Source: JBFMFE01 sp040752295
Lineage (GTDB): Bacteria > UBP15 > UBA6099 > JBFMBQ01
Length of the DNA stretch: 12,516 bases
NCBI GenBank assembly: GCA_040752295.1
Contig: JBFMFE010000271.1
Span: 1 to 12,516 of the forward strand
Direction of reading: 5' to 3'
Below the pieces are notes generated by a model. It saw only the letters and a program-made list of their open reading frames with translations, was not told the DNA's origin and made no database searches. Position 1 is the stretch's first letter, and each line of letters starts with the position of its first letter. The translations under genes were made by a program, and so were the position numbers. Positions 1 to 7,245 of the stretch are shown here, piece by piece.

Positions 1-44
1 AGAACCTCCTCTCTTTTCGCTTCGAGTTCCTGAATCGCTTTCAT
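1..44 (-). CDS. Start of an unidentified leftward gene (partial)
   Basis: Only the first 14 codons are in the window: ATG at 44-42 reading MKAIQELEAKREEV, running off the left edge. GGAGGAG lies 2 nt upstream of the ATG, and a promoter plus a palindromic operator lie immediately behind it, so this is a real gene start. The charged N-terminal helix resembles the starts of MNT-type nucleotidyltransferase (antitoxin-like) proteins, which often begin with a similar LEAKREEIL stretch. That is a guess from 14 residues. Any small DNA-binding or coiled-coil protein could begin this way. Confidence 0.55.
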   Translation of the reverse strand, partial: MKAIQELEAKREEV

Positions 45-57
45 GGCTCCTCCTCTC

Positions 58-79
58 ATTGTGGATATATATCTACAAT
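58..79. promoter_or_regulatory. Near-perfect 22-bp palindromic operator
   Basis: ATTGT-G-GATATATATC-T-ACAAT is a two-fold symmetric site in which 10 of 11 base pairs are symmetric; only the G63/T74 pair breaks it. It lies 14 nt upstream of the leftward start codon and overlaps that gene's -10 box. Such AT-rich dyads next to a small gene are typical of self-repressing regulators and antitoxins. The bound protein is not identified and may be the truncated gene's own product. Confidence 0.45.
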
Positions 80-103
80 ACCATGCCTCAAAAAAAATTG
101 CAA
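75..103 (-). promoter_or_regulatory. Probable sigma-70-type promoter for the leftward gene at 44
   Basis: On the minus strand, TTGCAA (103-98) is followed by a 17-nt spacer containing an eight-T run and then TATTGT (80-75). The -10 box lies about 30 nt upstream of the ATG at 44 and partly overlaps the palindrome at 58-79, which suits repression by a bound regulator. The -10 matches consensus at four of six positions. Confidence 0.4.
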
Positions 104-142
104 CCCCACTTTTATGTCGCGGACCCATTACGAAAAAACCTC

Positions 143-171
143 TTGACATTTACAGCCGAATGGGGGAAAAT
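143..171 (+). promoter_or_regulatory. Putative promoter of the barrel/FecR/lipoprotein operon
   Basis: A perfect TTGACA (143-148) is followed by a 17-nt spacer and GAAAAT (166-171), which matches the -10 consensus at four of six positions. Transcription would start near 178 and leave a leader of about 65 nt before the start codon at 245. It is back to back with the leftward promoter at 75-103. Confidence 0.45.
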
Positions 172-187
172 GCTTGTTTATGCTGAA

Positions 188-218
188 CCGGATTGTTCTG
201 GATAAGGAAGAAATCCGG
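188..218 (+). other. Leader stem-loop
   Basis: CCGGATT (188-194) pairs perfectly with AATCCGG (212-218) around a 17-nt loop, inside the presumed 5' leader and 17 nt before the G-rich ribosome-binding site (236-243). It may affect mRNA stability or translation. It is not a terminator, because no T-run follows. Confidence 0.25.
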
Positions 219-244
219 GCGGAAATATCGTTACTGAGGGGGGA

Positions 245-982
245 ATGATGATAAAAACTGCGCGCCTTCTACTCTTTTCCATCTGCGCCTGGGCGATCCT
301 TCCGGCGTTCTCCACGGCGCAGGACTCCGACTGGATGGTCAGCTCGCTGCTTCGGTTCGAGACACACTCCGACGAGACCAGCACCGCGGGCGGAACGGAC
401 GACGACTTCATCTACCACATGCTCTCTTTCACGAAGGAAATCAGACCCAGGACAATGGGCAACTTCTTCTATCTTTACCGCTACGACGTTGACAACAACG
501 ACTACGACGCGAACATACTGGGCGCGAACTACGTCAGGCTCTTCAAGAGCTACAGCTTCAGCGCGAGCTACTTCTTCAGCGACGACAACCGCATCGCAAG
601 GGACCAGGACAGGTTCCTCCTCGCCGTGAACGACCTCCTCCATCAGTACAAAAACAACTCCGAGTGGCGGCTCGTCTCAACCTACACGACGCAGACCGAC
701 TGGGACGAGGGGCAGACGATCACCGAGAGACTGTCGTACACGTTCCCCACGTCCGACCGCTCGACGCTCACGCTCGCCTACACTTACGGCTACAGCTTCG
801 ACATTGACCACCAGATATACAACCAGTACAACATCGCGTACAACTATACTTACAACAAGCAGATGACGCTGATGCTGGATTACCTTTTTCTCGGCAAGGA
901 GTACTCTTACCTCGTCGGGGGAGTCCCCTTCACGCCCGACGACGACAACGTCTTTCGTTTGAGCATGATGTACTATTATTGA
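245..982 (+). CDS. Secreted, probable outer-membrane beta-barrel protein
   Basis: The 245-residue product begins with a signal peptide: a positively charged start, a hydrophobic core at about residues 8-22, and likely cleavage after FSTA at residue 25. The mature part alternates polar and aromatic residues in strands of about 10 residues rich in Tyr, Asp and Asn, for example around YLYRYDVDNNDYDAN and LTLAYTYGYSF. It ends in MMYYY, an aromatic C-terminal residue as in BAM-inserted barrels. GAGGGGGG precedes two adjacent ATGs at 245 and 248; the second has slightly better spacing. I recognise no named family. It is the first gene of an operon with a FecR-domain protein 18 nt downstream and a large lipoprotein, so a channel, anchor or structural role at the cell surface is an inference. 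Confidence 0.75.
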   Translation: MMIKTARLLLFSICAWAILPAFSTAQDSDWMVSSLLRFETHSDETSTAGGTDDDFIYHMLSFTKEIRPRTMGNFFYLYRYDVDNNDYDANILGANYVRLFKSYSFSASYFFSDDNRIARDQDRFLLAVNDLLHQYKNNSEWRLVSTYTTQTDWDEGQTITERLSYTFPTSDRSTLTLAYTYGYSFDIDHQIYNQYNIAYNYTYNKQMTLMLDYLFLGKEYSYLVGGVPFTPDDDNVFRLSMMYYY

Positions 983-1000
983 TTCGAGGAGGACTGGAAA

Positions 1001-1888
1001 ATGAGAGTAACATACGCGATAACACGCACGGCGCTCACCATCGCCGCCGCGGCGCTGGTACTGACCGCGGGAGCGGAGTCGGCGGAGATCAAAGCCACGC
1101 TGGTCGAACTCAAGGGCACGGTCATGGTGAAGCTTGCGGGCGCAGACTGGACGCCGGCGGCGGAAGGGCAGAAGGTCGGCGCAGGCGCCTCGGTCAGGTG
1201 CATGGAGGACTCGTCGGCGTTCCTTAAGTGGGCGGACGGAAACGTCGTGAAGCTGCGCCAGCTCACGACCTTCACGGTGAACGCGCTCAGCGCAGACCCG
1301 GGCGCGGGTATCGAGGTCTCGGACCTGAAACTCGACCGGGGGAAGATATTCGCGAGGGCGAAGAAGCTGGTCAGCCCGGACTCGACGTTCGCGATCACCA
1401 CGCCTACCGCCATCGCGGGCGTCAGGGGCACCGACTTCGCCGTCGAAGTGGCGCCGGACCAGACCACGGCGGTCGCGGTCGTGTCGGGCGAGGTCTCCGT
1501 CTCCGCGGCGGGCGTGGAGATCATTCTCACCGATTCGCTCCAGACCGTCATCGAGACCGGTTTGCCGCCCACCGAGCCGGAACCCGTGCCGGTGGAGATA
1601 ATGGAGGAACTGCAGGGCGAAGCCGAGGAGGTCTCCGGGGTCGAAGCCGCTGTGACCGAGGAACCCGCCGAAGCGGAAGAAGCCGCTGAGGAAGAGGCTG
1701 CCGCCGCGGAAGAAGCCGCGCCGGCGGAGGAAGAGGCGGCGCCGGCGGAAGCGGCGCCGACGGCAGCCGGAGAGGCGGTCACGGCACAGGACGTGACTGC
1801 GCAGACCTCGACGGACGTGCTCGAACAGCAGATAAACATCAACGTCATCGAAACGCCGACGTTTCAGGAGTGCTGCCAGCCGAGATGA
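1001..1888 (+). CDS. Secreted FecR-domain protein with Ala/Glu-rich tail
   Basis: This 295-residue product has a signal peptide ending near residue 28 (AESA|E). A FecR domain fills about residues 33-170: an early VELKGTVMVK strand, a GADWTPAAEGQKVGAGASVR segment, DGNVVKLRQLT, and the hallmark TPTAIAGVRGTDFAVEV at 134-150. Residues about 204-257 are low-complexity Glu/Ala, and the chain ends in ECCQPR with a twin cysteine. Classical FecR is an inner-membrane anti-sigma regulator with an N-terminal cytoplasmic domain. Here there is a cleavable signal, no such domain and no sigma factor nearby, so the FecR fold probably acts as an exported beta-domain, perhaps for binding or assembly. GAGGAGG (986-992) lies 8 nt before the ATG. 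The gene follows the barrel gene by 18 nt, so the two are co-translated from one mRNA. Confidence 0.85.
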   Translation: MRVTYAITRTALTIAAAALVLTAGAESAEIKATLVELKGTVMVKLAGADWTPAAEGQKVGAGASVRCMEDSSAFLKWADGNVVKLRQLTTFTVNALSADPGAGIEVSDLKLDRGKIFARAKKLVSPDSTFAITTPTAIAGVRGTDFAVEVAPDQTTAVAVVSGEVSVSAAGVEIILTDSLQTVIETGLPPTEPEPVPVEIMEELQGEAEEVSGVEAAVTEEPAEAEEAAEEEAAAAEEAAPAEEEAAPAEAAPTAAGEAVTAQDVTAQTSTDVLEQQININVIETPTFQECCQPR

Positions 1889-1924
1889 CGCCGTGGACTG
1901 CCTAAAATTGACGACAAGACGCGA

Positions 1925-1952
1925 TTCCGCCGCCCCTCAACGGGGAGCGGAA
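1925..1952 (+). other. Intercistronic hairpin between FecR and lipoprotein genes
   Basis: TTCCGC (1925-1930) pairs with GCGGAA (1947-1952), and CCCC (1933-1936) pairs with GGGG (1942-1945), separated by a small CG/A internal loop and closed by a TCAAC loop. There is no T-run after it, so it is not an intrinsic terminator. An mRNA-stability or processing element that sets different expression of flanking genes is the simplest reading. The rest of the 113-nt gap shows nothing else clear apart from the GGGGTGAT Shine-Dalgarno-like stretch before 2002. Confidence 0.4.
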
Positions 1953-2001
1953 CGCTCTGGAAACATGACCGGCGAAAAAGAAACTGCGGGGTGATCCTGA
2001 G

Positions 2002-4350
2002 ATGAGAAAAAATTCTTACGCGATGCTGATGGCGATGGGGCTTGCCGCGCTGACCGCCGCGGGGTGCGGCGGCGGCGGCGGAAGCGCAGGCTCGGGCGTG
2101 ATCGAGCTTGAACCCAAAAGCGGGGGCAAGCTCTGCGTCCCGAAAAGCGCCGCCAGAACGCTCTCCTCGAGCGCCTTGAGGGTGATGCAGGGTTCGTTCA
2201 GCTCCGGCACGGACAGCGGATACGTCATGATTGACATATACGCCTATGCCTCCGCCGGCGGCGCGACCGAGACGTACTTCTCCTTCTTCGCCGGGACCAC
2301 GAACACGCGCTCCTGCGGCGAACTGTCGCTCTCCGGCAGCGGTACCTTCGACACTTCCACGAGCACGATATCCGGAAGCATGAGCGGCACCGATACGTGC
2401 TACTCGTACACCGGCAGCGTGACCGGCGCCGTGTCGTCCACCGGCGCGAGCGGCGATTTCTCGCTGACACCCTCCGGGGCGACCTCCACCATCACCGGTA
2501 CATGGTCCGCCAAGGACCTCAACTGCGTCAGGATCGCGCTCGGCGGACAGGTGGCGCCTAACGCCGTGGGCGTCGAAAGCCTCTCAAGCACCGACTTCGA
2601 CGTGCTCGTGTACGACCTCAACTGCAACACGCTGCCCCCGGTCACCGCCACCGGCACCGTGACATGGACGCTCAGTTCCTCCGCCGTCGGTTCGATCAGC
2701 GCGGACGGCGTGCTCACGGCGACAGGCACCACCACGACCGCCACCGCGACGCTCTCCCTCAACTACGGTTACTCAGGACTCTTCACCGATTCCATAACCG
2801 TCTCGGCGTCCCCCGGCGCCTCGCTCACCGCGAAGACACACGCCGACGCCGCGAAGAACTACCTGTTCAAGACTTCCGTGACCTCGGCAGACTTCGCAGC
2901 CGCTCAGAGCGAGGTCTCCCAGGCGCTCGCCGCGGACCCAAACAGCCCTGACGCGAACCTCCTGAAGGCGATAATAGACATCGGCGCCGAATACGAACGC
3001 TATGAGTCGCAGGTCGCGTTCACCTCCGGGACGATATTCCCCTACAACGTCGCATACAGGACGCTGAACCGCACACTCGGCGGCGCCATCGCTCCGCTCA
3101 CGGGGACAATTTTCAACGCCCTCCCCAGGGTGACTCGGAAATTCTCCAGCGACGACCCGCCCTACAACGAGTACCAGACCGAACTGGAGACGACCTCGCT
3201 GAACGTTATAAGCGGGATCGTCTCGGCGCTGGTCAAGGTCAACACGTACGCCGGCGCGAACCCGACCTGGACGTTCTCCTACCTTAAGGACGTCTCGGAC
3301 TCCTCGCTCGGCTATAACTATATTGACGCGACCGACGTGAAACTCCTCCTCGGCTCCGCGTACCTCGAACGCGGCTGGGCTTATTACGCCCTCGCCTACG
3401 ACGTGTCCGGATTCAAGGGCTGGATCGCGACCGACGCGAACGGCGACGGGAAAATCTCGGCGAGCGAACAGTTCCCGAACGCGACCGCCGGCACGCTCAG
3501 AACCAACGGCGCCACGTACCTCTCCAGCGCGAAATCAGACATATCCACGGGACTGAGCATGTTGTACGACGCCGTAGTCGCCATACTCGCCGAGGCGACA
3601 CCAGCCGCCGGCGGCGCAACCATCGCCTCGACATACCTCGCCGACGCCACACAGTACAAGCATTACCTCAACGAATTCGCGGCTTCCTTCGGCGGAACGG
3701 CAACGAGCATCTCTGTGCCCGAAATGGCGGAATGCTACAAATCCAGCGGCGGGTACTACTTCTGGTCAAGCGATATATGGGACCCCGCCTACAACGTTTC
3801 AGACACAATAGGCTGCACTCTCTTGACTCGCGCTCCCGCCCGGACGATCAGCATGAAGCTCTCGGGGCTTTTCGAGCCGGCTGTGTCCGACCTCCGCAGC
3901 CTCACGCCGAATATAATGACGGCGACGGACATGATCGAGACCAGCGGCGGCAATCCGGTGTTCCCCGACTCCACTTTCAACGGCATCTTCCCCGGCGGCG
4001 TCCAGACGTCGTGGTTCGACGAGTCCACCGCCGACGTTTCCATCTACCTCGAACTTTACGATTCCACCGGCGCGCCTATCTCCTGCGCCTCCATCACGAG
4101 CGCGACAATCACGATAGGCGCGAAAACCCTCACGCAGAAATACTGCATCTACAACAAGTCGTCCACCTCCCAGAACACGCTCGGCTTCTATAACCTCTTT
4201 GAGGGGACGGCGCCGACCTCAGCCGATCAGGTCACCATGAACTTTCTCGTCGGAACACAGGCGACCGTCAGCGTGCCGGGATACCAGACCGTCACCCTGA
4301 CGCTGGAGGATTCGAGAGACATCTGGACGACCATCACGCTCACGCCCTGA
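2002..4350 (+). CDS. Large surface lipoprotein with Ig-like region and EF-hand loop
   Basis: The 782-residue product starts with a lipoprotein signal peptide and lipobox TAAGC (Cys22), followed by a Gly-rich linker. Residues about 35-175 are Ser/Thr/Gly-rich beta-type sequence with several cysteines. Residues about 178-272 look like a bacterial Ig-like (Big_2-type) domain, with VTWTLSSSAVGSISADGVLT. Residues about 274-330 are helical and TPR-like (EVSQALAADPNSPDAN). Residues 478-489, DANGDGKISASE, form a canonical calcium-binding EF-hand loop with acidic or polar ligands at positions 1, 3, 5, 9 and 12. The C-terminal 170 residues return to beta-type sequence with further cysteines. GGGGTGAT six nt before the ATG is the likely ribosome-binding site. 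It is the last gene of the operon, followed by a strong terminator. The whole protein matches no family I can name; a calcium-stabilised surface protein working with the barrel and FecR proteins is inferred. Confidence 0.8.
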   Translation: MRKNSYAMLMAMGLAALTAAGCGGGGGSAGSGVIELEPKSGGKLCVPKSAARTLSSSALRVMQGSFSSGTDSGYVMIDIYAYASAGGATETYFSFFAGTTNTRSCGELSLSGSGTFDTSTSTISGSMSGTDTCYSYTGSVTGAVSSTGASGDFSLTPSGATSTITGTWSAKDLNCVRIALGGQVAPNAVGVESLSSTDFDVLVYDLNCNTLPPVTATGTVTWTLSSSAVGSISADGVLTATGTTTTATATLSLNYGYSGLFTDSITVSASPGASLTAKTHADAAKNYLFKTSVTSADFAAAQSEVSQALAADPNSPDANLLKAIIDIGAEYERYESQVAFTSGTIFPYNVAYRTLNRTLGGAIAPLTGTIFNALPRVTRKFSSDDPPYNEYQTELETTSLNVISGIVSALVKVNTYAGANPTWTFSYLKDVSDSSLGYNYIDATDVKLLLGSAYLERGWAYYALAYDVSGFKGWIATDANGDGKISASEQFPNATAGTLRTNGATYLSSAKSDISTGLSMLYDAVVAILAEATPAAGGATIASTYLADATQYKHYLNEFAASFGGTATSISVPEMAECYKSSGGYYFWSSDIWDPAYNVSDTIGCTLLTRAPARTISMKLSGLFEPAVSDLRSLTPNIMTATDMIETSGGNPVFPDSTFNGIFPGGVQTSWFDESTADVSIYLELYDSTGAPISCASITSATITIGAKTLTQKYCIYNKSSTSQNTLGFYNLFEGTAPTSADQVTMNFLVGTQATVSVPGYQTVTLTLEDSRDIWTTITLTP

Positions 4351-4388
4351 CGCCCCGGCGGCACACCGCGAGGGCGATAAAGGATGAC

Positions 4389-4426
4389 AACGGGGGGACG
4401 GCAATCGAGCCGCCCCCGTTTTTTTT
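4389..4426 (+). terminator. Strong Rho-independent terminator
   Basis: AACGGGGG (4389-4396) and CGGC (4399-4402) pair with GCCG (4409-4412) and CCCCCGTT (4413-4420), with a two-base GA bulge and a six-base loop. T4419-4426 gives an eight-T tract. It lies 38 nt beyond the lipoprotein stop codon and ends the 245-4350 transcription unit, making 4512-5924 a separate unit. Confidence 0.9.
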
Positions 4427-4511
4427 CCGCTCCCGGCGGGTCTGCCGCCGGCTGTGAAGTAAAATAATCGCCGACACGGAAACGCGGACCGGGTCCGGAA
4501 GATTGACGGTG

Positions 4512-5924
4512 ATGAAAAAGCGCGCATACCTGACATCGCTCGCCGCCATCGTTCTCATCGCGGCGGCGCGCGCGGACGCGGGGATCATCTCCACCGTCGC
4601 GATAAGGAACTTCCAGCTCTTCCATCCGGGGTTTATGAACCGCTCCGAAAACCCGTTCGACCTCTCAAGACCCCTCTCCCTCCTCGATGCGAAGGAGAAA
4701 ATCGTCCGCTTTTCCGCAGTCTCCGAGGACGTTTACAGGCTCGAGAAGGACGGCGTCCTGCGCGCGAACGTGAACGCGCGCGGAAGAAAGGCGTTCGCGC
4801 TGCTGTTCACGGACGGAAACGAAAAGAACAGGGCAGCCCTCGGGTTCGACCGCTCGGACTCGAAGATTGACTTTCACTCGTCGCAGGGGGTGGAGGCGAC
4901 GGACCTCGGTTTCGACTCGGCGGGAAGCGCCGTTTCCATCGCCCGCAGGCTCGGAGACTTCAGGTTCGGCGCGTACAGGAACGCCTCTTCGATCAGCGGG
5001 GGCGGCGTCTCGAGGGAAATGACAGATAAGCTGAACCTCCTCGGACCCGGCGCGCGGTTGAGCCTCTCGCTTAAGGAAGAGCGCCAGGGCTGGGCGGTCG
5101 GCGTTGCGCTCGCCGAGAAATACGTCGTCTCGTACCAGGCGAACCATTTCAGGGCGCCCGCCGCCGCGACCATCGAGGACGCCGCGGACGTGTACAGTTT
5201 CCCCGCCGAGGACACGGGAAGCTCGTACGAGGTCGCCGCCGCCGTCACGGGCGCGAAACTCAGGAAAGCCGCCGTTTACTACCGGCGGGGCGGCGGGACG
5301 GGTTACGACGACACGCGCTACCACGTGTCGAGTCCAGCCGACCCGCCCCTCTTCCAGAACCGTCTCAGAAACGCCTTCAAATCCTACGGCGCGGGGTTCG
5401 TTCGCGCCGTCTCGAAACGCTCGACACTGACGCTCGAAATCGAAAAATACAACGGCAGCTTCTCCGGCGCCGGCATCGTGGAAGCGCTTAACACGCTGTC
5501 CGGGCTTTACGGGAACTACTACAATTACCACCACTACGGAAGCCTCAATTTCACGCGGTACGACGCTCACTACGTGAGGGAGGGCGGCAGGTGGGGGTTC
5601 GCCGCGGCATACATGCTGATGCCCTTCGACGCGGATTTGTATTTCGACGGATGCGACAAAATCCTCGGTCAGTGCACCAAGAGCCTCGTGGTCAGAAACT
5701 ACAGGTTCAGGGGGTCTAAGCTGCACGCCCTGTCGCTCGGCGTGAGGCTGAAGCTGGGGCGGGGTAAAACCCTCTCGTACGCGGTAAGCCAGTTGGTGCC
5801 GCAGGTCGAGCGCGAAGCGGAAGCGCCGCCCGCCGCGCCGCCGCCCGCGCCCCCGTCGCCTCCTGAGGAAAAAAAGGAGACCGGCGGGCGCACCCACCTG
5901 GTTTCGCTCGAATTCCATTTCTGA
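4512..5924 (+). CDS. Outer-membrane beta-barrel protein with proline-rich last loop
   Basis: The 470-residue product has a signal peptide (MKKRAYLTSLAAIVLIAAARADAG; cleavage near residue 22-24), then many amphipathic beta-strands with Tyr/Arg-rich turns, ending in HLVSLEFHF, a typical C-terminal beta-signal with terminal Phe. Residues 439-451 are almost all Pro/Ala, followed by a charged EEKKET stretch, just before the last strand. Because both barrel ends face the periplasm, this segment should be the last extracellular loop. The start is uncertain: TTG 4503, GTG 4509 and ATG 4512 are all in frame after GGAAG (4497-4501). ATG 4512 gives a normal n-region, and GTG 4509 has better spacing. I recognise no specific family, so porin or structural barrel cannot be decided. 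Confidence 0.75.
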   Translation: MKKRAYLTSLAAIVLIAAARADAGIISTVAIRNFQLFHPGFMNRSENPFDLSRPLSLLDAKEKIVRFSAVSEDVYRLEKDGVLRANVNARGRKAFALLFTDGNEKNRAALGFDRSDSKIDFHSSQGVEATDLGFDSAGSAVSIARRLGDFRFGAYRNASSISGGGVSREMTDKLNLLGPGARLSLSLKEERQGWAVGVALAEKYVVSYQANHFRAPAAATIEDAADVYSFPAEDTGSSYEVAAAVTGAKLRKAAVYYRRGGGTGYDDTRYHVSSPADPPLFQNRLRNAFKSYGAGFVRAVSKRSTLTLEIEKYNGSFSGAGIVEALNTLSGLYGNYYNYHHYGSLNFTRYDAHYVREGGRWGFAAAYMLMPFDADLYFDGCDKILGQCTKSLVVRNYRFRGSKLHALSLGVRLKLGRGKTLSYAVSQLVPQVEREAEAPPAAPPPAPPSPPEEKKETGGRTHLVSLEFHF

Positions 5925-5985
5925 CGCCCCTCCGCGGGCGCCCTTCAGTCCATTTGAAAAATCGTCTCTGAATCGCGTTTGGTTT

Positions 5986-6014
5986 TTGCGCCGCCCGGCA
6001 AAAACGTTTATGAT
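5986..6014 (+). promoter_or_regulatory. Putative promoter for the lipoprotein gene at 6044
   Basis: TATGAT (6009-6014), five of six to the -10 consensus, lies 17 nt after a weak TTGCGC (5986-5991). Transcription would begin about 6020, leaving a leader of roughly 24 nt containing the GGAGGGG site (6035-6041). The -35 and spacer lie within an inverted repeat, GTTTTTG (5982-5988) with CAAAAAC (5999-6005), which could be a regulator site. Confidence 0.35.
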
Positions 6015-6043
6015 AGTGTGATGAAATGCGATCCGGAGGGGCG

Positions 6044-7087
6044 ATGAAGAGCCTGCGCCGCAGCCTGTGCGTTTTACTCCTCGCCTCCGTTGCCGCCGGG
6101 TGCGGCGGAAAGGGGGACGACGGGACCGTAAAACAGGCGGTGCGGCTTGCCCTCAATACCCCCATAACCGCCGAGGATTCGCCCGCCGACATAATCGCCG
6201 GGTTTTACATGAAGGGACCGCGTATGGAGATTTACGACAGCGAGATATACGAGAAATACGACGCGCTCGCCACCATCTGCTGCACCGGGGGCAAGCTTGC
6301 CATAACCGCCGAGGACGATGCGGGTCCCTTCTTCGTGGAGCGCCTCGGCGACGCCCCCGTTCAGCCGCACCGCGACTACGTGATCGGCACGCTCGCCGCC
6401 GCCGGCGTACCGAAAAACAGTGGATTCGTCTCTTCGTTCGGGACAATGTACACGCTGGACGCGTTCACACACAGGGCGATGTGGGAACTCGACATCGAGG
6501 AATTAAGCGCGGAGCGCGCCGTGGTGCGCGGCGCCGGGGGAAACGAACTGGGGTGGACGCTCCGGGCGATGGCGGAGTACGCGGACCTGTACACGCCGTG
6601 GAAGGACGCGAAGGGAAGGCGGCTCGACGTGGAGAAGGTGCTTGCGGCGGCGCTGAAGAGGCGGCTTGGATGGGGGTCGTGCGCGGGCACGCACGAGCTT
6701 GCCGGCATCGCCGCACTCGTCGGGGCGTACGGGCGCGACCACACGGCGCAGCCGGGCGGAGTGTGGGCGGAGGCGGCGCGGCGCGTGGAGGAGGCGATCG
6801 CGCTCGCGAGGAAAAACCAGGGAGAGTCCGGCGCGTTCGGCGCGCGGTGGTTCGAGTCGGGCGCGATCCCCGAGGACCCCGTCGAGGCGCTCCATTACAC
6901 CGGGCACGTACTGGATTTCGTTGTCATGAACGTTCCCGCGGGCGAGCTTGAAAAACCCTGGGTTCGGCTCGCGGCGGAGTTCCTCGCCGAACAGATCAAC
7001 TACAACATCCACCAGGTGCGGGAGATGGAAACCCTTGCCGTCGCCGCCCACGCCCTGCGGGTTTACCTTGAGCGGAAAAAGAAGTAG
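6044..7087 (+). CDS. Lipoprotein resembling alpha/alpha-toroid (terpenoid-cyclase-fold) proteins
   Basis: The 347-residue product has a lipoprotein signal (RR then a hydrophobic core) and lipobox VAAGC with Cys20. The start at 6044 is chosen over the in-frame ATG 6026 because GGAGGGG (6035-6041) sits just before it and the signal peptide then begins MKSLRRS. Residues about 190-345 are helical, with motifs GWGSCAGTHELAGIAALV (209-226), KNQGESGAFGARWF (257-270) and HYTGHVLDFVVMNVP (284-298). This spacing and the QW-like QGESGAFG recall uncharacterised planctomycete-type proteins with an alpha/alpha-toroid, squalene-cyclase-like fold. That relation is from memory of motif patterns. Catalytic DxDD or other cyclase residues are not evident, so an enzymatic role is not claimed. 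A CC pair occurs at residues 79-80. It appears monocistronic. Confidence 0.7.
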   Translation: MKSLRRSLCVLLLASVAAGCGGKGDDGTVKQAVRLALNTPITAEDSPADIIAGFYMKGPRMEIYDSEIYEKYDALATICCTGGKLAITAEDDAGPFFVERLGDAPVQPHRDYVIGTLAAAGVPKNSGFVSSFGTMYTLDAFTHRAMWELDIEELSAERAVVRGAGGNELGWTLRAMAEYADLYTPWKDAKGRRLDVEKVLAAALKRRLGWGSCAGTHELAGIAALVGAYGRDHTAQPGGVWAEAARRVEEAIALARKNQGESGAFGARWFESGAIPEDPVEALHYTGHVLDFVVMNVPAGELEKPWVRLAAEFLAEQINYNIHQVREMETLAVAAHALRVYLERKKK

Positions 7088-7090
7088 AAA

Positions 7091-7144
7091 GAGTCCGACG
7101 AGTCCGACAGGTCCGACAGGTCTGACATGTCCGACATGTCCGAC
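7091..7144 (+). repeat. Six tandem 9-bp repeats (NNGTCCGAC)
   Basis: Six consecutive units read GAGTCCGAC twice, AGGTCCGAC and AGGTCTGAC, then ATGTCCGAC twice, starting 3 nt after the lipoprotein stop codon. Units come in pairs sharing the first two bases, suggesting 18-bp duplication steps. The last pair creates GACATGTC palindromes. No ORF with coding support uses it. A transcript would carry a repetitive 3' tail. Confidence 0.85.
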
Positions 7145-7245
7145 GGCAAAACCCCGGACGATTGCGCTTCGCTCCGCGCGCCTGACGCAGCCCCTCTCGC
7201 GGATGCGGTGAAACCGGGACCGGCGGCGCCTGAGGGAGAACGGAA

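Noticed and set aside
976..1848. Long leftward reading frame opposite the FecR gene
   Set aside because: It is an antisense shadow made of Ser/Ala-rich low-complexity sequence. The plus strand has a signal peptide, clear FecR motifs and a strong ribosome-binding site.
4665..5918. 417-residue leftward frame opposite the barrel gene
   Set aside because: Its composition is dominated by Arg, Val and Gly without domains, as expected from the complement of a GC-rich gene. The plus-strand product has a signal peptide and C-terminal beta-signal.
5925..5940. Hairpin CGCCC/GGGCG after the barrel gene as terminator
   Set aside because: Only five base pairs with no T-run afterwards; not enough to call a terminator.
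7091..7144. Possible CRISPR array
   Set aside because: The units are 9 bp and directly adjacent with no spacers; no cas genes are present.
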